Positions 36,208 through 46,892 of a DNA stretch of 64,000 nt are shown here, piece after piece. The notes beneath the pieces are model-generated. The model worked only from the letters and a program-made list of their open reading frames with translations. It had not been told where the DNA came from and did no database searches. This DNA is from Tenodera sinensis (taxonomy: Eukaryota > Arthropoda > Insecta > Mantodea > Mantidae), in assembly GCA_030765045.1 (NCBI GenBank), contig CM060962.1:215997031-216061030 (forward strand). The letters are read 5' to 3'. The position numbers and the translations under genes are program-made. Numbering within the stretch: the stretch's first letter is position 1; each line of letters starts with the position of its first letter.

Positions 36208-37089
36208 TCAAATGAATTTAGAAAACAAGGCAGCCATACCTAAAAAGGATACCCATTGCTTCTGATTAGTAGATGGATGAAATTTAGAAACTGCCGAGGT
36301 ACGGGTCGGGTCGATAGAAATTCCAGCTGGAGAAATTAAATGTCCTAAAAAGGAAATTTGATTAGTTGCAAAACCTACTTTAGAAAGACGGACAGTAAAT
36401 CCAGCTTTACGCAAATAGCTAAATACAAGATGTAGGTGTTTTAAATGTGATTCAAAATCAGTACTATAAATAACTAAAGCGTCTAAATAATTAAGTGCAA
36501 GACGAAACTTACAATCTTGTAAAACTGTATCTAACAAACGTGATAATACTAAGGCTCCAGTGGAAAGTCCGAAGGGTATTCTACAAAACTGAAATAAGTT
36601 CTAAGGGGTAGAAAGGGCCGTTAAAGGGCGTGATTGTGAATGCAAGGGGATTTGGTAGTATGCCTGATTCAAATCCAGCGTAGTAAAAACCTTTGCGTTA
36701 CGAAAACAATGTGCTGCCATGTATAAATCTGGTAAGGGCATGCCATCCAATTGAATATTTTTATTTAATTTACGATAATCAGCAACTAGGCAAAAATCAC
36801 CATCTGGTTTAGGAACTAAGAAACATGGACTCGCATATGGACTATTAGAAGGTTCAATAATTCCTTGATCTAACATAACCTGAATTTTTTGCTTCAAAAT
36901 ATTTACCTTTGGGGGTGTGAGCTTATATGGAGGAGAACGAACCGGAGTAGAATTTAACAATTTTTTTGAATATTGTAACTTATTTACAGTACCCAGGGAA
37001 TCAGTTAGAACATCAGAATATTCTTCAAGCAAATCCAGAATACTTTTCTGTCTGTCTTCCTGTAAGTGCAGTAGATTAATTGGGGTCAC
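36208..37089 (-). pseudogene. pol (RT): gypsy-2 reverse transcriptase with mutated catalytic box
   Basis: Frame 36601-37089 holds the PR-RT linker and RT blocks (LVPKPDGDFCLVADYRKLN, KVFTTLDLNQAYYQI) and ends at a TAG replacing the Trp seen in gypsy-1. Frame 36208-36537 continues with NYLDALVIYS: the YLDD catalytic box of gypsy-1 is YLDA here (GAT to GCT), which should abolish polymerase activity. Confidence 0.88.
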
Positions 37090-37500
37090 AGATGGTAAGG
37101 AACGAAGTCTAACTTGACTAAATAAATTAGACCCAATAGAAAATGGAATGCGTTTATGAGATGCAAATGCAAATGATAAGGTTAGTTTACAAAATCTGAT
37201 TTAGCACCAGTTGAATGAAGGAAAGGTTCACCCAAGAGTACTTCATATGGTAAATGCTCTACAATGGCAAATGAAAATGTCCAAGAAAAATCTTGCAACT
37301 TTATGTGCTCAAAACTGGGAGTGGTTCTCCTGAAACCGATTTAAACGAGATTACCGTATGGGTAATATGAAAGGTATGAAATCGAGGTAACATTTGTAAA
37401 ACTTTCAACCTGATAAAGTTTAAAGAACTGCCTGAATCCAATAACGCCAGATTTGCTTAGTGAGACATGTAATATTAATAACCGATAAGGAACGAAACAA
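37090..37500 (-). pseudogene. pol (PR): gypsy-2 protease remnant
   Basis: Corresponds to gypsy-1 7090-7560. The active-site LLDSG motif is still encoded near 37435-37450, but small deletions (for example 12 bp near 37307) and frame changes destroy the ORF. About 130 bp between the zinc knuckle and the protease N-terminus is deleted at about 37497-37505. Confidence 0.7.
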
Positions 37501-37504
37501 AATT

Positions 37505-38850
37505 CCAGATAATGTCCCCTTATATTACAAAATGTGCAGAAACGAGTTAATCGTTGAGGTTCCAACTTGGGTTGATTGGCCTGAACTGGTCCTACCGATT
37601 TATCGTGAAAGTTCTTTTGGCAATGAAAAATTTTGTGTTCCATTTGACCATTGAGAAACACTCGACTTCTGGGTCGAGGGTGTTACTGCTGGTGAAATAG
37701 TCAATTAGAATTCTGCTGTATCCAATGTGTCAAAGAATCTAATTTGCGAAAGGAAGACCATCGTGAATGAAAAATACCTCTTAAGCATGTGATGTCATTC
37801 AACCCTGAAATGATTAAATCACAAATCTGTTGTTCTGTGTCTGGAAGTTGAAAAACTCGCGCAAACTTACGTACGTGAGCAATAAATCCAAAAAGCTCTT
37901 CATTTTCCCCCTGTATTGCATAATAATAGGGTGCTAATGACTGCGATTTTACACGTGGAGGCAAGAAAAGATTTAATAAAGAAGTATGGAATTGAAAAAG
38001 TTTCAAATTATCGGTTAAAGTTATTTGTAACAAAAATTCTAAATTTCCCTCCACTAATGGCAATAACATACGATATACATATATCCGAATCTAAGTATTT
38101 GGACCCATCTAACTGTTGTTATAACATGACTAACGTGTCTAAAAACTCAAGTGCTTGTTCCGGAGTATAAACAACAAAATGTGCTTAATCCAGTAATATC
38201 TGAGCAGCATGCCATATTTCTAAAGCTTTAAAGTGAATTAATTGGTCGTATAGGTTGTGTTTTAGAAATTATAATGTTAAATGGATCTATAGATGTCTGA
38301 ACTGAGTTTTCGCAAGCAAGATCTTCGTCCCTCAAATTAGATGCAAGGTTCTTTAAATCGGCTGCACTGGTACATGTAAGAGTACCCGGAAATTTAAGTA
38401 GTTCGCTAAATTGTTGAAGTAAATTATTGAGCTCTAAAACTTGTTGAGCCATCGGCTTAAACGAAATTAACAGGTGTAAGCGGTGTATATAATGTCCGAC
38501 CCGTGTCTTATAACGGCACAACATGGCAGAGGAGAATGGAACTCCTAGTTCTATCTTAAAGTTTATAAATTCTTGTATTTGGAATCGAATATCTTGTACC
38601 GCATTTTCTAAATCCACAGACGAAGGATGAGCTAGCGATACTTCCCTGTCCATATTTTCTTAAAGTAAACGTACCATATCAGGTAAAGTTTTGGTATTAT
38701 CGAAATAAATAATTCGAACTTTTAACAAGAATTCCAATCCCCTTTTACGTTACAGCTCTAAATTTGACAACGACATCGTAAATCTATATGATGTAACAAG
38801 ATAATGGAAAATATAAACAAATTTAAACGCGAAGGGCGAATGAAATGAAT
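37505..38850 (-). pseudogene. gag: gypsy-2 gag
   Basis: Three frames: 38228-38653 (N-terminal part, VQDIRFQIQEFINFKIELGV), 37701-38069 (capsid; NEELFGFIAHVRKFARVFQL and TEQQICDLIISGLND), and 37341-37661 with the CCHC knuckle FCTFCNIRGHYLEFC. The capsid frame is better preserved than in gypsy-1. Frameshifts separate the parts. Confidence 0.8.
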
Positions 38851-38879
38851 TCAAGGTGTTAAGTGCATTTTACGCACTA

Positions 38880-38889
38880 TCTGCTACCA
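38880..38889 (-). promoter_or_regulatory. gypsy-2 primer binding site, initiator tRNA-Met type
   Basis: TGGTAGCAGA on the minus strand, 7 nt inside the 5' LTR, as in gypsy-1. Confidence 0.8.
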
Positions 38890-38896
38890 TCTTTTT

Positions 38897-39611
38897 TGTG
38901 CTACCTTCTGGGGTGCACGAAAACATAACCTTTGCTAGGCTCGTGCAACCCACTGAGACAGTTTAAGCTTTAGGATATGTGGATATTTAAAATAAATGAC
39001 ACTGCAATTTGGCAAGTAATACTTGCCTTTATTGTAACAACTTCTAAAAATACAAAGCTTAACACCTTGGATTACAGAGAAATTAAAAATACTTGTGGCC
39101 ACTTCAAAGTGGTTAGAAAGAATATCACTTTTGGTAGGTAATACATTTTGACATCACTATTTAGTATTTAATATTTAAAAAATTCCTGCCATGCTGATAA
39201 TATATTTTTCTCACGCCCAAACCATTTAATTGTGTTAATGCAAACACAAGAGCTGAAAGCTAATTTGGAAAAGACCTACTCGCGTATGATAAACATAATG
39301 CCTACCCTACTACCATATAGTCACCATTTCTGCCCAACTCCACAGAAAGTTCCTCTCTCGTTGAAATCCCAAGTACGACTCCACCAGTCTTGCCGGACCT
39401 GCCTTGGTAGGGCAAGATCACGTCGGGCGTTGCACATGCGCCGCTGTTTCGGCCATTAGCCGCATGAGGTCGTCCAATTCACCGGGTAAGTATGCAGGCT
39501 CCCTCTATTGCTTACAACGTAGAAGTACCATGACGCTCATTAAATCTTGGTTTGGTGAGCTTGTATTGATGACTGTCTGTGCTTTTGACTTATAAGTGAT
39601 ATAACGGCTCA
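38897..39611 (-). repeat. gypsy-2 5' LTR
   Basis: 715 bp, TGTGCTACCTTCTGGGG to ACGGCTCA. Unlike a normal 5' LTR it is followed outside by element-internal sequence (39612-39687). Confidence 0.92.
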
Positions 39612-39687
39612 ATGCCCTCCCCCCCCCCCCCCCCGCCCCCGCCGGCGAAACTGACCAGCAGGACAGGAACAGCAGCTGGTGTAGTTC
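39612..39687 (-). mobile_element. remnant of a tandem neighbour: gypsy polypurine tract and internal 3' end
   Basis: The sequence outside the 5' LTR (C-run, GCCGGCGAAACTGACCAGC, AGCAGCTGGTGTAGTTC) is the same as that found just inside the 3' LTR at 33471-33545 and 2169-2220. This means the 5' LTR was once also the 3' LTR of an upstream head-to-tail element, of which only 76 bp of internal DNA survives. Confidence 0.8.
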
Positions 39688-39689
39688 CA

Positions 39690-40440
39690 ATTTTTGTAGA
39701 TTATCACTCCAAAAGGATTTACAGTTGCATATTTTGCCTCGTGGGATATGGGTATTTTGTGGCTTCCAATATTGTTTTACTAATTTTCTTATTATTTATG
39801 TCTGGGTCCTGGTTTTGAAATAAAAATTTATTGGAGAAAGGCTTGTTTCAAGTTCGCCTCTAAACCTTTCCAGTTTGGTTTTTTGAAGCTCCAACTACAT
39901 TTAGCACTTTTAATTTTTTGTTTACTCTTGTTTAAAAAGCAATTGATATGATCACTCTCATGGTCGATGATTGCTGTTCCATTAACTCTATTTTTCAGGT
40001 ACGATGAAATTATAGTAAAGTCTGGGTTAGTGGTGGCCCCATTATAATGGAGATAAGTTGGTGTGTCTGTTGGCATATATAGACGTTCCATATTACTTGT
40101 TGAAAGATGGTCACCCATCTCTTTTCCAGCTTCATTTATATCTGTATAACTTATCGAAAATGAGCATTGAAATCACCTAGTAAAATAGTCTTTGTTGATG
40201 TGTCAAAGATATCTAGATGAGGCATATTATTTGGAATATTGTATATACCATAGGTATCTACTTATATGTGATCTTGTTGTTTCCACAGATTCAATCCAAT
40301 TGTTTCAGATTTATCGCTTTGATTCATATCAATTGTAACGATAAACTGAGAGGAAAGATTTCTTCTCCGAACGCTCACTTCAGCGATTTTAATTGATATG
40401 GTTGGCGTACCTGGAGCTGGTGTGTATTTCGTAGGAAAAA
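39690..40440 (-). pseudogene. non-LTR retrotransposon endonuclease, C-terminal half
   Basis: Apurinic-endonuclease-like domain that nicks target DNA. Minus strand reads LSSQFIVTIDM, TKTILLGDFNAHF (GDFNAH motif near 40170-40200), then the frame 39828-40118 with PTYLHYNGATTNPDFTIIS and IDHESDHI (catalytic SDH). Stops and frame changes occur. It continues toward RT as IPRGKICNCKSFWSDNLQKL at 39690-39750. Confidence 0.8.
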
Positions 40441-41375
40441 GAAGCGAAAGATTAGAGTGGGCGAGTGTAGAAGGAACGGAAGAGACGAACCGAGAGTTGT
40501 GTCGAGAGAGGACCTCGGAGAAAAAGGATGCCTCGAGTAGAGGATAACGACGTGAGGGATGACAGTCATGTCACACTCATAATTAGTTAGACTGGATTTA
40601 CATTACAGATTCTTGTCGTATCTAAAATTAATATTGTCCGAAGTAATGATACTTTACGGAGCTGGATACGGAAGAATGGGTGTGCAATTTGGTTCCATGG
40701 TGTTCGCTAATTTTGAATGGTTGAAGGAACTTCATGGAGTTGAATTTTAGTACTGATAGGAGCCCCCGCCAAGAAGAAGAAGAAGAAGAAGAAGAAGAAG
40801 AAGAAGAAGACGAAGAAGAAGAAGAAGAAGAAGAAGAAGAAGAAGAAGGTCTCTTCCATTTCACCCAAGGGAGCAAATTTCCATGTTCAGGTCAGTAATA
40901 GTTCGGAACTATTTTAACTCTGTGCGGGTATCGTAGGTTATAAAAGTACAGGTTATAAAAGTACAGGTCAGTAGAACACATATTATTGATAATCATACAG
41001 TGATTATAATGTAACTGGTTTACGACATTTGATTCACTTATATGTTTATCTGAGACATAACTTGTCTCAGTTACTCAGAGAGTGGAAAGACAGAATTTGA
41101 TTACAGTGTTAAGTTAATAATTAACATTTCGAAAAGCTACATGAAGTGAGAGTAATGTAGCGGAACTTGTAAAACATGGTTATTATAATTGTAATTGTTC
41201 ATCTGTTAGGTTAATTGCCTTTTTCACATTATATATATTCTTATTTATATATTGTTATTTCCTGGTAACCTTGGTAACGTAATTATTCAGAACACCTGGA
41301 TTCGCGACTAGCATATCTGGGGAACATTTTGTAGGAGTTCACCTTTCTTAACGGTTATTAGGACTAGCGGGAAGA
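40441..41375. mobile_element. insertion within the endonuclease, with (GAA)n
   Basis: Roughly 0.95 kb separating the two halves of the endonuclease domain. Contains (GAA)n at about 40775-40848 and no ORF. AGGTTATAAAAGTAC is duplicated in tandem at 40935-40965. Ends are imprecise by eye and no target duplication was identified. Confidence 0.45.
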
Positions 41376-41379
41376 AATA

Positions 41380-41790
41380 TAGTGCTAGATTGTGGATATT
41401 AAGAGAGGAGAATTATTCCGGTACACTTTTGGTAATGAGAATTCATTCACTATGTTGCTTTTAACGCCAACTAGTATACTACAAGCCATTTGGTAACAAA
41501 AGTATTTTATTTCCTTTAAGTGAATAATATTTTAAGATGATTTCATTTATATTCGCCTCCATTATTTCGACTATATCTGTTTTTCCTCTGCTAGTGTTCT
41601 TGCTAATTCAGACTTTTTAGTTTGGGACATTCCTCTAGCATACCATTGGAGAATTCTCCATGTGTCCCCTCCCAGATATCCGATCGGGGAATCCTTTTTC
41701 GTCTGGATAATTTTATAATGAGATGTCTTGCCCTCTTGGAGAAGCAGAGAAGCCGTTTTAAAAGTAGACATCTATTTTTACGCATAGGTG
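41380..41790 (-). pseudogene. non-LTR retrotransposon endonuclease, N-terminal half
   Basis: RILQWYARGMSQTKKSELARTLAEE (41571-41690) is the QWNA-type start of Jockey-like endonuclease domains, with Tyr in place of the metal-binding Asn. Further along ILVGVKSNIVNEFSLPKV (41420-41475) matches the GG..I.VK..I motif. It belongs to the same element as 39690-40440. Confidence 0.65.
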
Positions 41791-42214
41791 GCTACATCAT
41801 CCACACACAACCCCCATATGAATGGAGGACCGCACCTCTCTGGTCAGCGGGTCCATTGGACCTAGCCGGGAGAACTGATGTTATAGCTCACCGACCTTCC
41901 CCTATCCGCCTTTCAGTGCGCCGTGACAGTACCTGGGTGACCGAGCTTCGCTCGGCATTTTCGCCTCTGTTTTTGTGAAATCCTTTTTTTCCCGTTTTTT
42001 CTGTATGGGAGAAGATACTAAAATAAACCTGAAAGGCAAAACGTTAACTAAATAATATTTTTTGTCGCAATTGTTAAGAGTCATCTCCGAGATACAAGAG
42101 GTATAAAAATACATACAAATATTTCATAAACATCATCATATCAGCTAGAAAACATCTACTGCTGAACACAAACCTACCCCATTGATATCCACCTAGTTTG
42201 AGGTTTTCGTAGAG
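41791..42214. other. repeat-derived sequence with CCGAGC hairpin
   Basis: CCGAGCTTCGCTCGG at about 41941-41955 is a perfect 6-bp-stem hairpin that I recognise as a recurrent motif in insect repeats. ATCTACTGCTGAACACAAACC at 42148 resembles the CCACTGCTGGAC..AGGCCT tail of insect LINE/SINE repeats (plus strand). No gene. Confidence 0.45.
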
Positions 42215-42600
42215 CATTTGTTCCATTGTGGAGTTCAGTTCTTTGGAGCTGCGATTGATTCTAGGACGCTAACACGTTGGCCAAGGTCCTTCATATTTCC
42301 GTCGAGTTCTTCCATGGCCTCTTTAGCCCCGGCCAGTAGCTCGTTAGTATTCTCCGATAGATCTATCCTCATACTGGACATTCCCGCCGTCATCTTTAAT
42401 GTTTCGGAGTTTACATTTCCGATTCGGCTTTCATATTTGTTTCCTCTGCAGAATTCCGGAATTCATTTCATTCCCCATCTTGGCTAACATTTGTTTCATC
42501 GGCTGTTCCATATCATGCTTTTCATCGTACTCCTGACACCAATAGTGATTAGGTACTTTACTTTTTAAAACTATTTCTTTATTTGTTATTAAAACACTGA
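42215..42600 (-). pseudogene. 5' end of an LTR retrotransposon: PBS-like site and coiled-coil gag relic
   Basis: Minus strand: AATAAAGAAATAG..CTAATCA, then TTGGTGTCAGGAGT (42531-42544), typical of the LTR/PBS junction of many gypsy elements, then EYDEKHDMEQPMKQMLAKMG and, in another frame, IGNVNSETLKMTAGMSSM and LGQRVSVLESIAA, a heptad-rich coiled coil like the start of some gag proteins. No downstream pol is present. Confidence 0.45.
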
Positions 42601-42649
42601 AGCGACACTAAGCAAAAGCACTGTTAAGAATAAAGACTACAGGAAGAAA

Positions 42650-43498
42650 ACCTGGTTGATAAAGTCATGTGAATGTACTGTGCCTTTCTGTTTCAATCAT
42701 ATAGAAAACTGTATGACCTTTCGTAATTGTTCGTGGAAGCGGGAGTAGTGAAGGAAATGTGATTGTGTTTTACCAAAGAAAAATGTGTAGAAAAACCCTG
42801 TGAACCTTATACGTTGAACTTATATTTCAAATGTTTGGAAAAATGTATGGACTGTTTGTAGAAGAGGGAGTAGTATGATAGGTAAAAGAAAAGGGAGTAG
42901 AGAAAACCATGAGAACGTAATACGTTGCGTGGTAAAATTCGTTACATAAAAACTTTCACCATGAAACACTTAGATATGTCAATTTTCATGGTGATCGGTC
43001 AATCTGTTTTGGAGTTTACTCACTCTTCAGCATACAGTATGTAGAGGCGTTAGTATATATGAAGTTGATAAACGATAGGGAATAACATGTGAATTGTTAC
43101 CTAAAACAAACGAAAGTAGAGAAAATAGTATGAATGCAATACGTTGTATTTCTTTTCAAACATATAGCAAATTGTATGAACTTTATGTTGAAGGGCGAGT
43201 AGCGAAAGAAGACTGATTGTGTCTGGTAAAGAAGAATTAGTAGAGGAAATCGTGTGAATGTAATACGTTGTTTTTATATTTATATTTCATCATAGAAAAT
43301 TATATAAATTGTATGTTACAGGGCAAACAGAGGTCACAAGAATGCGCTACGTAAAAAAGGCGAGTAGAAAACCATTTGAAAGCAATATATTGTGTAGTAA
43401 AAGTGTTACTATAAAAACTTTGTCCCTGAAAAAATACATATATGTGCCGAATTTCGCGGTGATCGATTAAACGGTTTTACAGATTCACAGTTACATAC
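42650..43498 (+). repeat. R5 tandem array, strongly diverged left segment
   Basis: Degenerate R5 units recur about every 120 bp (GTGTAGAAAAACCCTGTGAAC, TTATATTTCAAATGTTTGG, GTAGAAGAGGGAGTAG). Two copies of a terminal-type segment (TAAAAACTTT..C..TGAAA...GTGATCGGTCAATC / GTGATCGATTAAACGG) occur at 42960 and 43400. It abuts the palindromic element whose other side is a well-conserved R5 array. Confidence 0.65.
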
Positions 43499-43506
43499 GT
43501 AGTTAT

Positions 43507-43881
43507 AGTCCCTCCTTAAGCAATTGCATTAACGATTTTTTCGCCGCTAGATGGCGTTAGTGTCGCTTGGCACTAGTGTCGCGTTTTGATGGCGGGAAAT
43601 TTGAAAATTTCAAGATGGCGGAGAATTTGAAAATTTGCCATAGTGGTAGATTTCAAATGTCCAAATTTTTGCGCCATTTAATGTATTTCAAATTTTGCGC
43701 TATGAAAATGCCACACAGTGAAAAAACTTAAGATGTCGTTAAAGTTTGAGAATTTGAAATTTTTTTCTGTGAGCGTAGTTGATTTCAAATTTTCAAACTT
43801 CCCGCCATCAACGGCGCAGCGCGCACCGCGCGCCACTAACGCCATGGGATTATTGTTAATCCGATTGCCTAAGGAGGGACT
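43507..43881 (+). mobile_element. MITE at left terminus of the palindrome
   Basis: 375 bp with its own inverted ends AGTCCCTCCTTAAGCAAT and its near complement at 43862-43881 (ATTGCCTAAGGAGGGACT). Inside, ATGGCGGGAAATTTGAAAA-type motifs recur in both orientations. No ORF. Confidence 0.8.
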
Positions 43882-46800
43882 GTTGATTAGATTATTTATT
43901 TTTATTGAGAAGATGCATAGAAAAACAGTTTAAATTATTGTTGTACGAAAAAAGGAGTACAAACCTGTTTGTTGGTTGTAGAAAGTTGGTTGCAAACGAT
44001 GTGTTCCGTGTGGGTTGGATGGGAAATGATGAAAGATGATTTATCCGTTAAGGAGCAAGTGCACGTTGCCACCTTGAGGACAAGTTCGGGTGACGAAGTC
44101 GGAATTTGCAGCAGGAGGAGCCGCGGTATCTCTTGCAGGGTTGACAGCTCGTTCCTCGACGAGAGCTCGGTACCCACTGAGGGTAAAATGAGACGTTTAT
44201 GTAGATGAAAGGGGCATCCGGTGTAAGAGCTGTGTTTGCGATCGCAGACACCCGCTGGGGTGGGGAAGGGGTGGTGGGTTGGGGTTTTGTGGCACAGGAA
44301 AAAACCGTTGAGATTTTACCACCAACCGTTGCTATTAGAGATGATTTAGCCGTTGAGGACCAAGAGCAAGTTGACACCTGGAACATAAGTTTGAGTGACG
44401 AAGCTGGAATTTGCCGCAGGAGTTGGCATGTCGTTCTTCTACGAGAGCTCGGTTTCAGCTGAAGGCAAGATGAGACGTCTATGTAGATGAAAGAGGTATC
44501 AGGTGTAAGCGCAGAGTTTCCGAACACGCCCACATCCGCTGGTGAAAGGGTGGGGGAAGGGGGAGGGGGTGGGAGGGGAGGGGTGAGATTGCGATATACC
44601 ACATCCGCAGGATGGGGTTTTCTGGCACAGGAGAAAAACCGTTGAGATGTTCCCACCAACCGTTGCTTTTTTTGAATGAAATAATATGATTGGTGGACCT
44701 AGAGCGTGTGGATGTTGAACGAGTACTCTGTCTTGACGGACGCTAAGCATCAAATCGCCGAGAATGTGATCTGTCATAATGTATGTCGGTGAATGGTCCA
44801 AGTGCGCTGATAAGCATCTGCCGAGGTACATCCGCTCTAGGTTTTTATCATTTGCTGCATTTTGACTGCCGAGATGTATTGTTGCTCCTAGAAAACGAAA
44901 AAAGGCACGTGATTTGCGGAAGGGAGAAGTGATGTGGTCTTGACGGGTGTTGGGAAGCAAAGAAGGGAAGGATCTTGGAGGAATGGGGAAACGTGATATG
45001 CGGAAGTGACGTGGCGTGATCTGATTGGATAAAATAAGACAATTTGAGATTTCGTTGTTAGGATTCCAAAATGACGATAATTGGTGGAAATAAGGTGCGT
45101 TCCGATTGGATGAAAAATGAGGAAGCAACATTTGCCTTATAAAAAAAGGCAGAGAAAAAGGAATTGCAAGAATGATAGCGTTGCTGATGGTGAAAAAGCA
45201 TAGTTAAAAAAAACGAAAAAAGTCGTTTGACGGACTTAGATTTAAATCTTTTCAAGAACGAGATATGAAAATGTTGAAAAAACCTAACATGGTATATGTT
45301 TCCAAGTTTTGTATTTTCTGAAAAAAATAACTTCAGAATTTGGCTTAAAATGTCAATTATATTGATACGTATAAGTTGCATCTTGTTTTCTTTCCTCGTT
45401 TGCTTGTTGTTTTCTTCGTCTTTTTTCGTTTTTGAACATAGGTTCATATTTCTAACGAATTTAACAGACATGCTTTAATCTTAAGCCAACAGTTAAAATC
45501 CGATAAAATGCGCAGACTATGGTTGAACACGTCACACTATCAAATTAAGATAACAAGATAATTCAAGAGCTGATTAGCAAGCTTTTTTAAACCTTTGGCA
45601 TACCTTTTAAAGAAGGCGTTAATACGAGTCTCTCACACAGATAGAAAATGCTGGCAGATAATATGCAACTTGTCTTGATACTCACACACAAGCGTTCCGT
45701 GGCAATTACGTGCTTTGAAATGGATCTGCATCTTTCTATGCTATTATATGCTGACTGTCGCTCTCGCGGCTTAAGCGGCTAGCAGACACACGTTTGCATT
45801 CACGCGCGTGCCAGGTCATCCAGTTACGATAAGGTGTTATATATCCCCGCAGTTCACCTCGAAATATGTCATATAAGAATAAAAGCTTAAACATGTAGTT
45901 GATGGAAACATAGAATAGTTTAACGATGTTAAGCAAACCATTACAAGTATACACACAGTGGCGCAAAATGAACAAATATATGAATATAACATAGTTCAGA
46001 GCAATAACGAATTGTTTGTTTTTACTTGTTTGCTTATCAAATCACACACACGGTCACTGATGTTTCTATTGGAGAGGAAAGCGTTAGCAAATTGTTTTCT
46101 TATCATTTTAATACTAGCGGAACAAATATGTTTTCGATAGCTGGGAAAAGAATCAAGAAGCTTATGAACAACTATTAACAACTATCAAAATAAGGATATT
46201 GGGTGCAAAAGCCGTTTGAATGTTGCACATGAGAATTCTTTCCAGAAGTATAGTATTAATTTAGGAGAAATGTTGTTACCTTCACGTTACGCCACTTTCA
46301 CAGCCCTTCCTTCTACAAACTGTTTAATACACAAGACGGAGACCAGAAGACAAGGGAGAATTATCACAACAACAAAAAATATAAGGGATTTGAAAATTAA
46401 AAACAACAGCGAAGGATATATTGGGAATTGATAATGTTACAACAAGTGTATTTTGTATCATTTGTTTTTTTTTGAGCTTAGCAAGTTTCTGTGTGCCTGG
46501 TACGATTAAAAACGTATACCAAGGAATATACACTTGATTCAAGTTAAGATAACAAGCTAATTCAAAATATGGATTATACTAGCTGAAATATGCATTGTTA
46601 CCCGTACTTTGACGATTTATCCCTACAACTATGAGACGTTGGACTTTGGTTGTGCATGCACATAGCTTAAACAAAGATTTAATATAAAACTCTTATAAAA
46701 CAGAAACTAAACACAATAAACACACCAGGAAAACACAATGCAAAACAAAAAACTCTGTTTGAACAACCAGGAATGTAATTCTCTTTACAGACGCACAGTA

Positions 46801-46892
46801 GATGGGGAAAAAAAGTTTTCGCTTGACACGGAGAAAGATCCCATGACGATCGTCCAAGCAACTGAACAACACTGACTAACGAGTCAAGATGC
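43882..46892 (+). repeat. left arm of the palindrome
   Basis: Complement of 49770-52803. Contains two tandem degenerate units of about 310 bp (about 44025-44335 and 44336-44655), each with GATGATTTA.CCGTT, GAATTTGC.GCAGGAG, AGAGCTCGGT, GAGACGT.TATGTAGATGAA and GGTTTT.TGGCACAGGA. The rest is AT-rich. ORFs of 137, 203 and 210 residues on the minus strand have no recognisable domain, and the matching ORFs in the other arm differ by frameshifts, so I treat them as noncoding. Confidence 0.8.

Larger units (their letters stand above)
32760..39611 (-). mobile_element. Ty3/gypsy LTR retrotransposon, second copy (gypsy-2)
   Basis: Same family and orientation as gypsy-1, 6.85 kb, without the solo LTR insertion. 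LTRs at 32760-33470 and 38897-39611; PBS, gag, PR, RT, RH, IN all recognisable. No clear target duplication: flanks are CATT on the left and, beyond a 76-bp extra piece, CAATT on the right. It lies inside a minus-strand non-LTR element. Decayed by stops (Trp to stop at 36603), a roughly 130-bp deletion near 37500 and a mutated RT active site. Confidence 0.93.

Noticed and set aside
39612..39818. 68-residue ORF beginning with a proline run
   Set aside because: It is the C-rich polypurine-tract strand of gypsy and the adjoining LINE in the wrong orientation.
44048..45131. 203- and 210-residue ORFs in the left arm
   Set aside because: They run across two degenerate 310-bp tandem units and G/C-rich runs, and the equivalent frames in the right arm are broken differently.
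45058..45471. 137-residue ORF with a counterpart at 51192-51608
   Set aside because: Mirror copies in the two palindrome arms; differences include frameshifts and mostly replacement changes, with no domain. No sign of coding constraint.
46216..46431. 71-residue ORF nearly identical to 50232-50447
   Set aside because: Near-identity follows from arm identity, not selection; composition and length are unremarkable.
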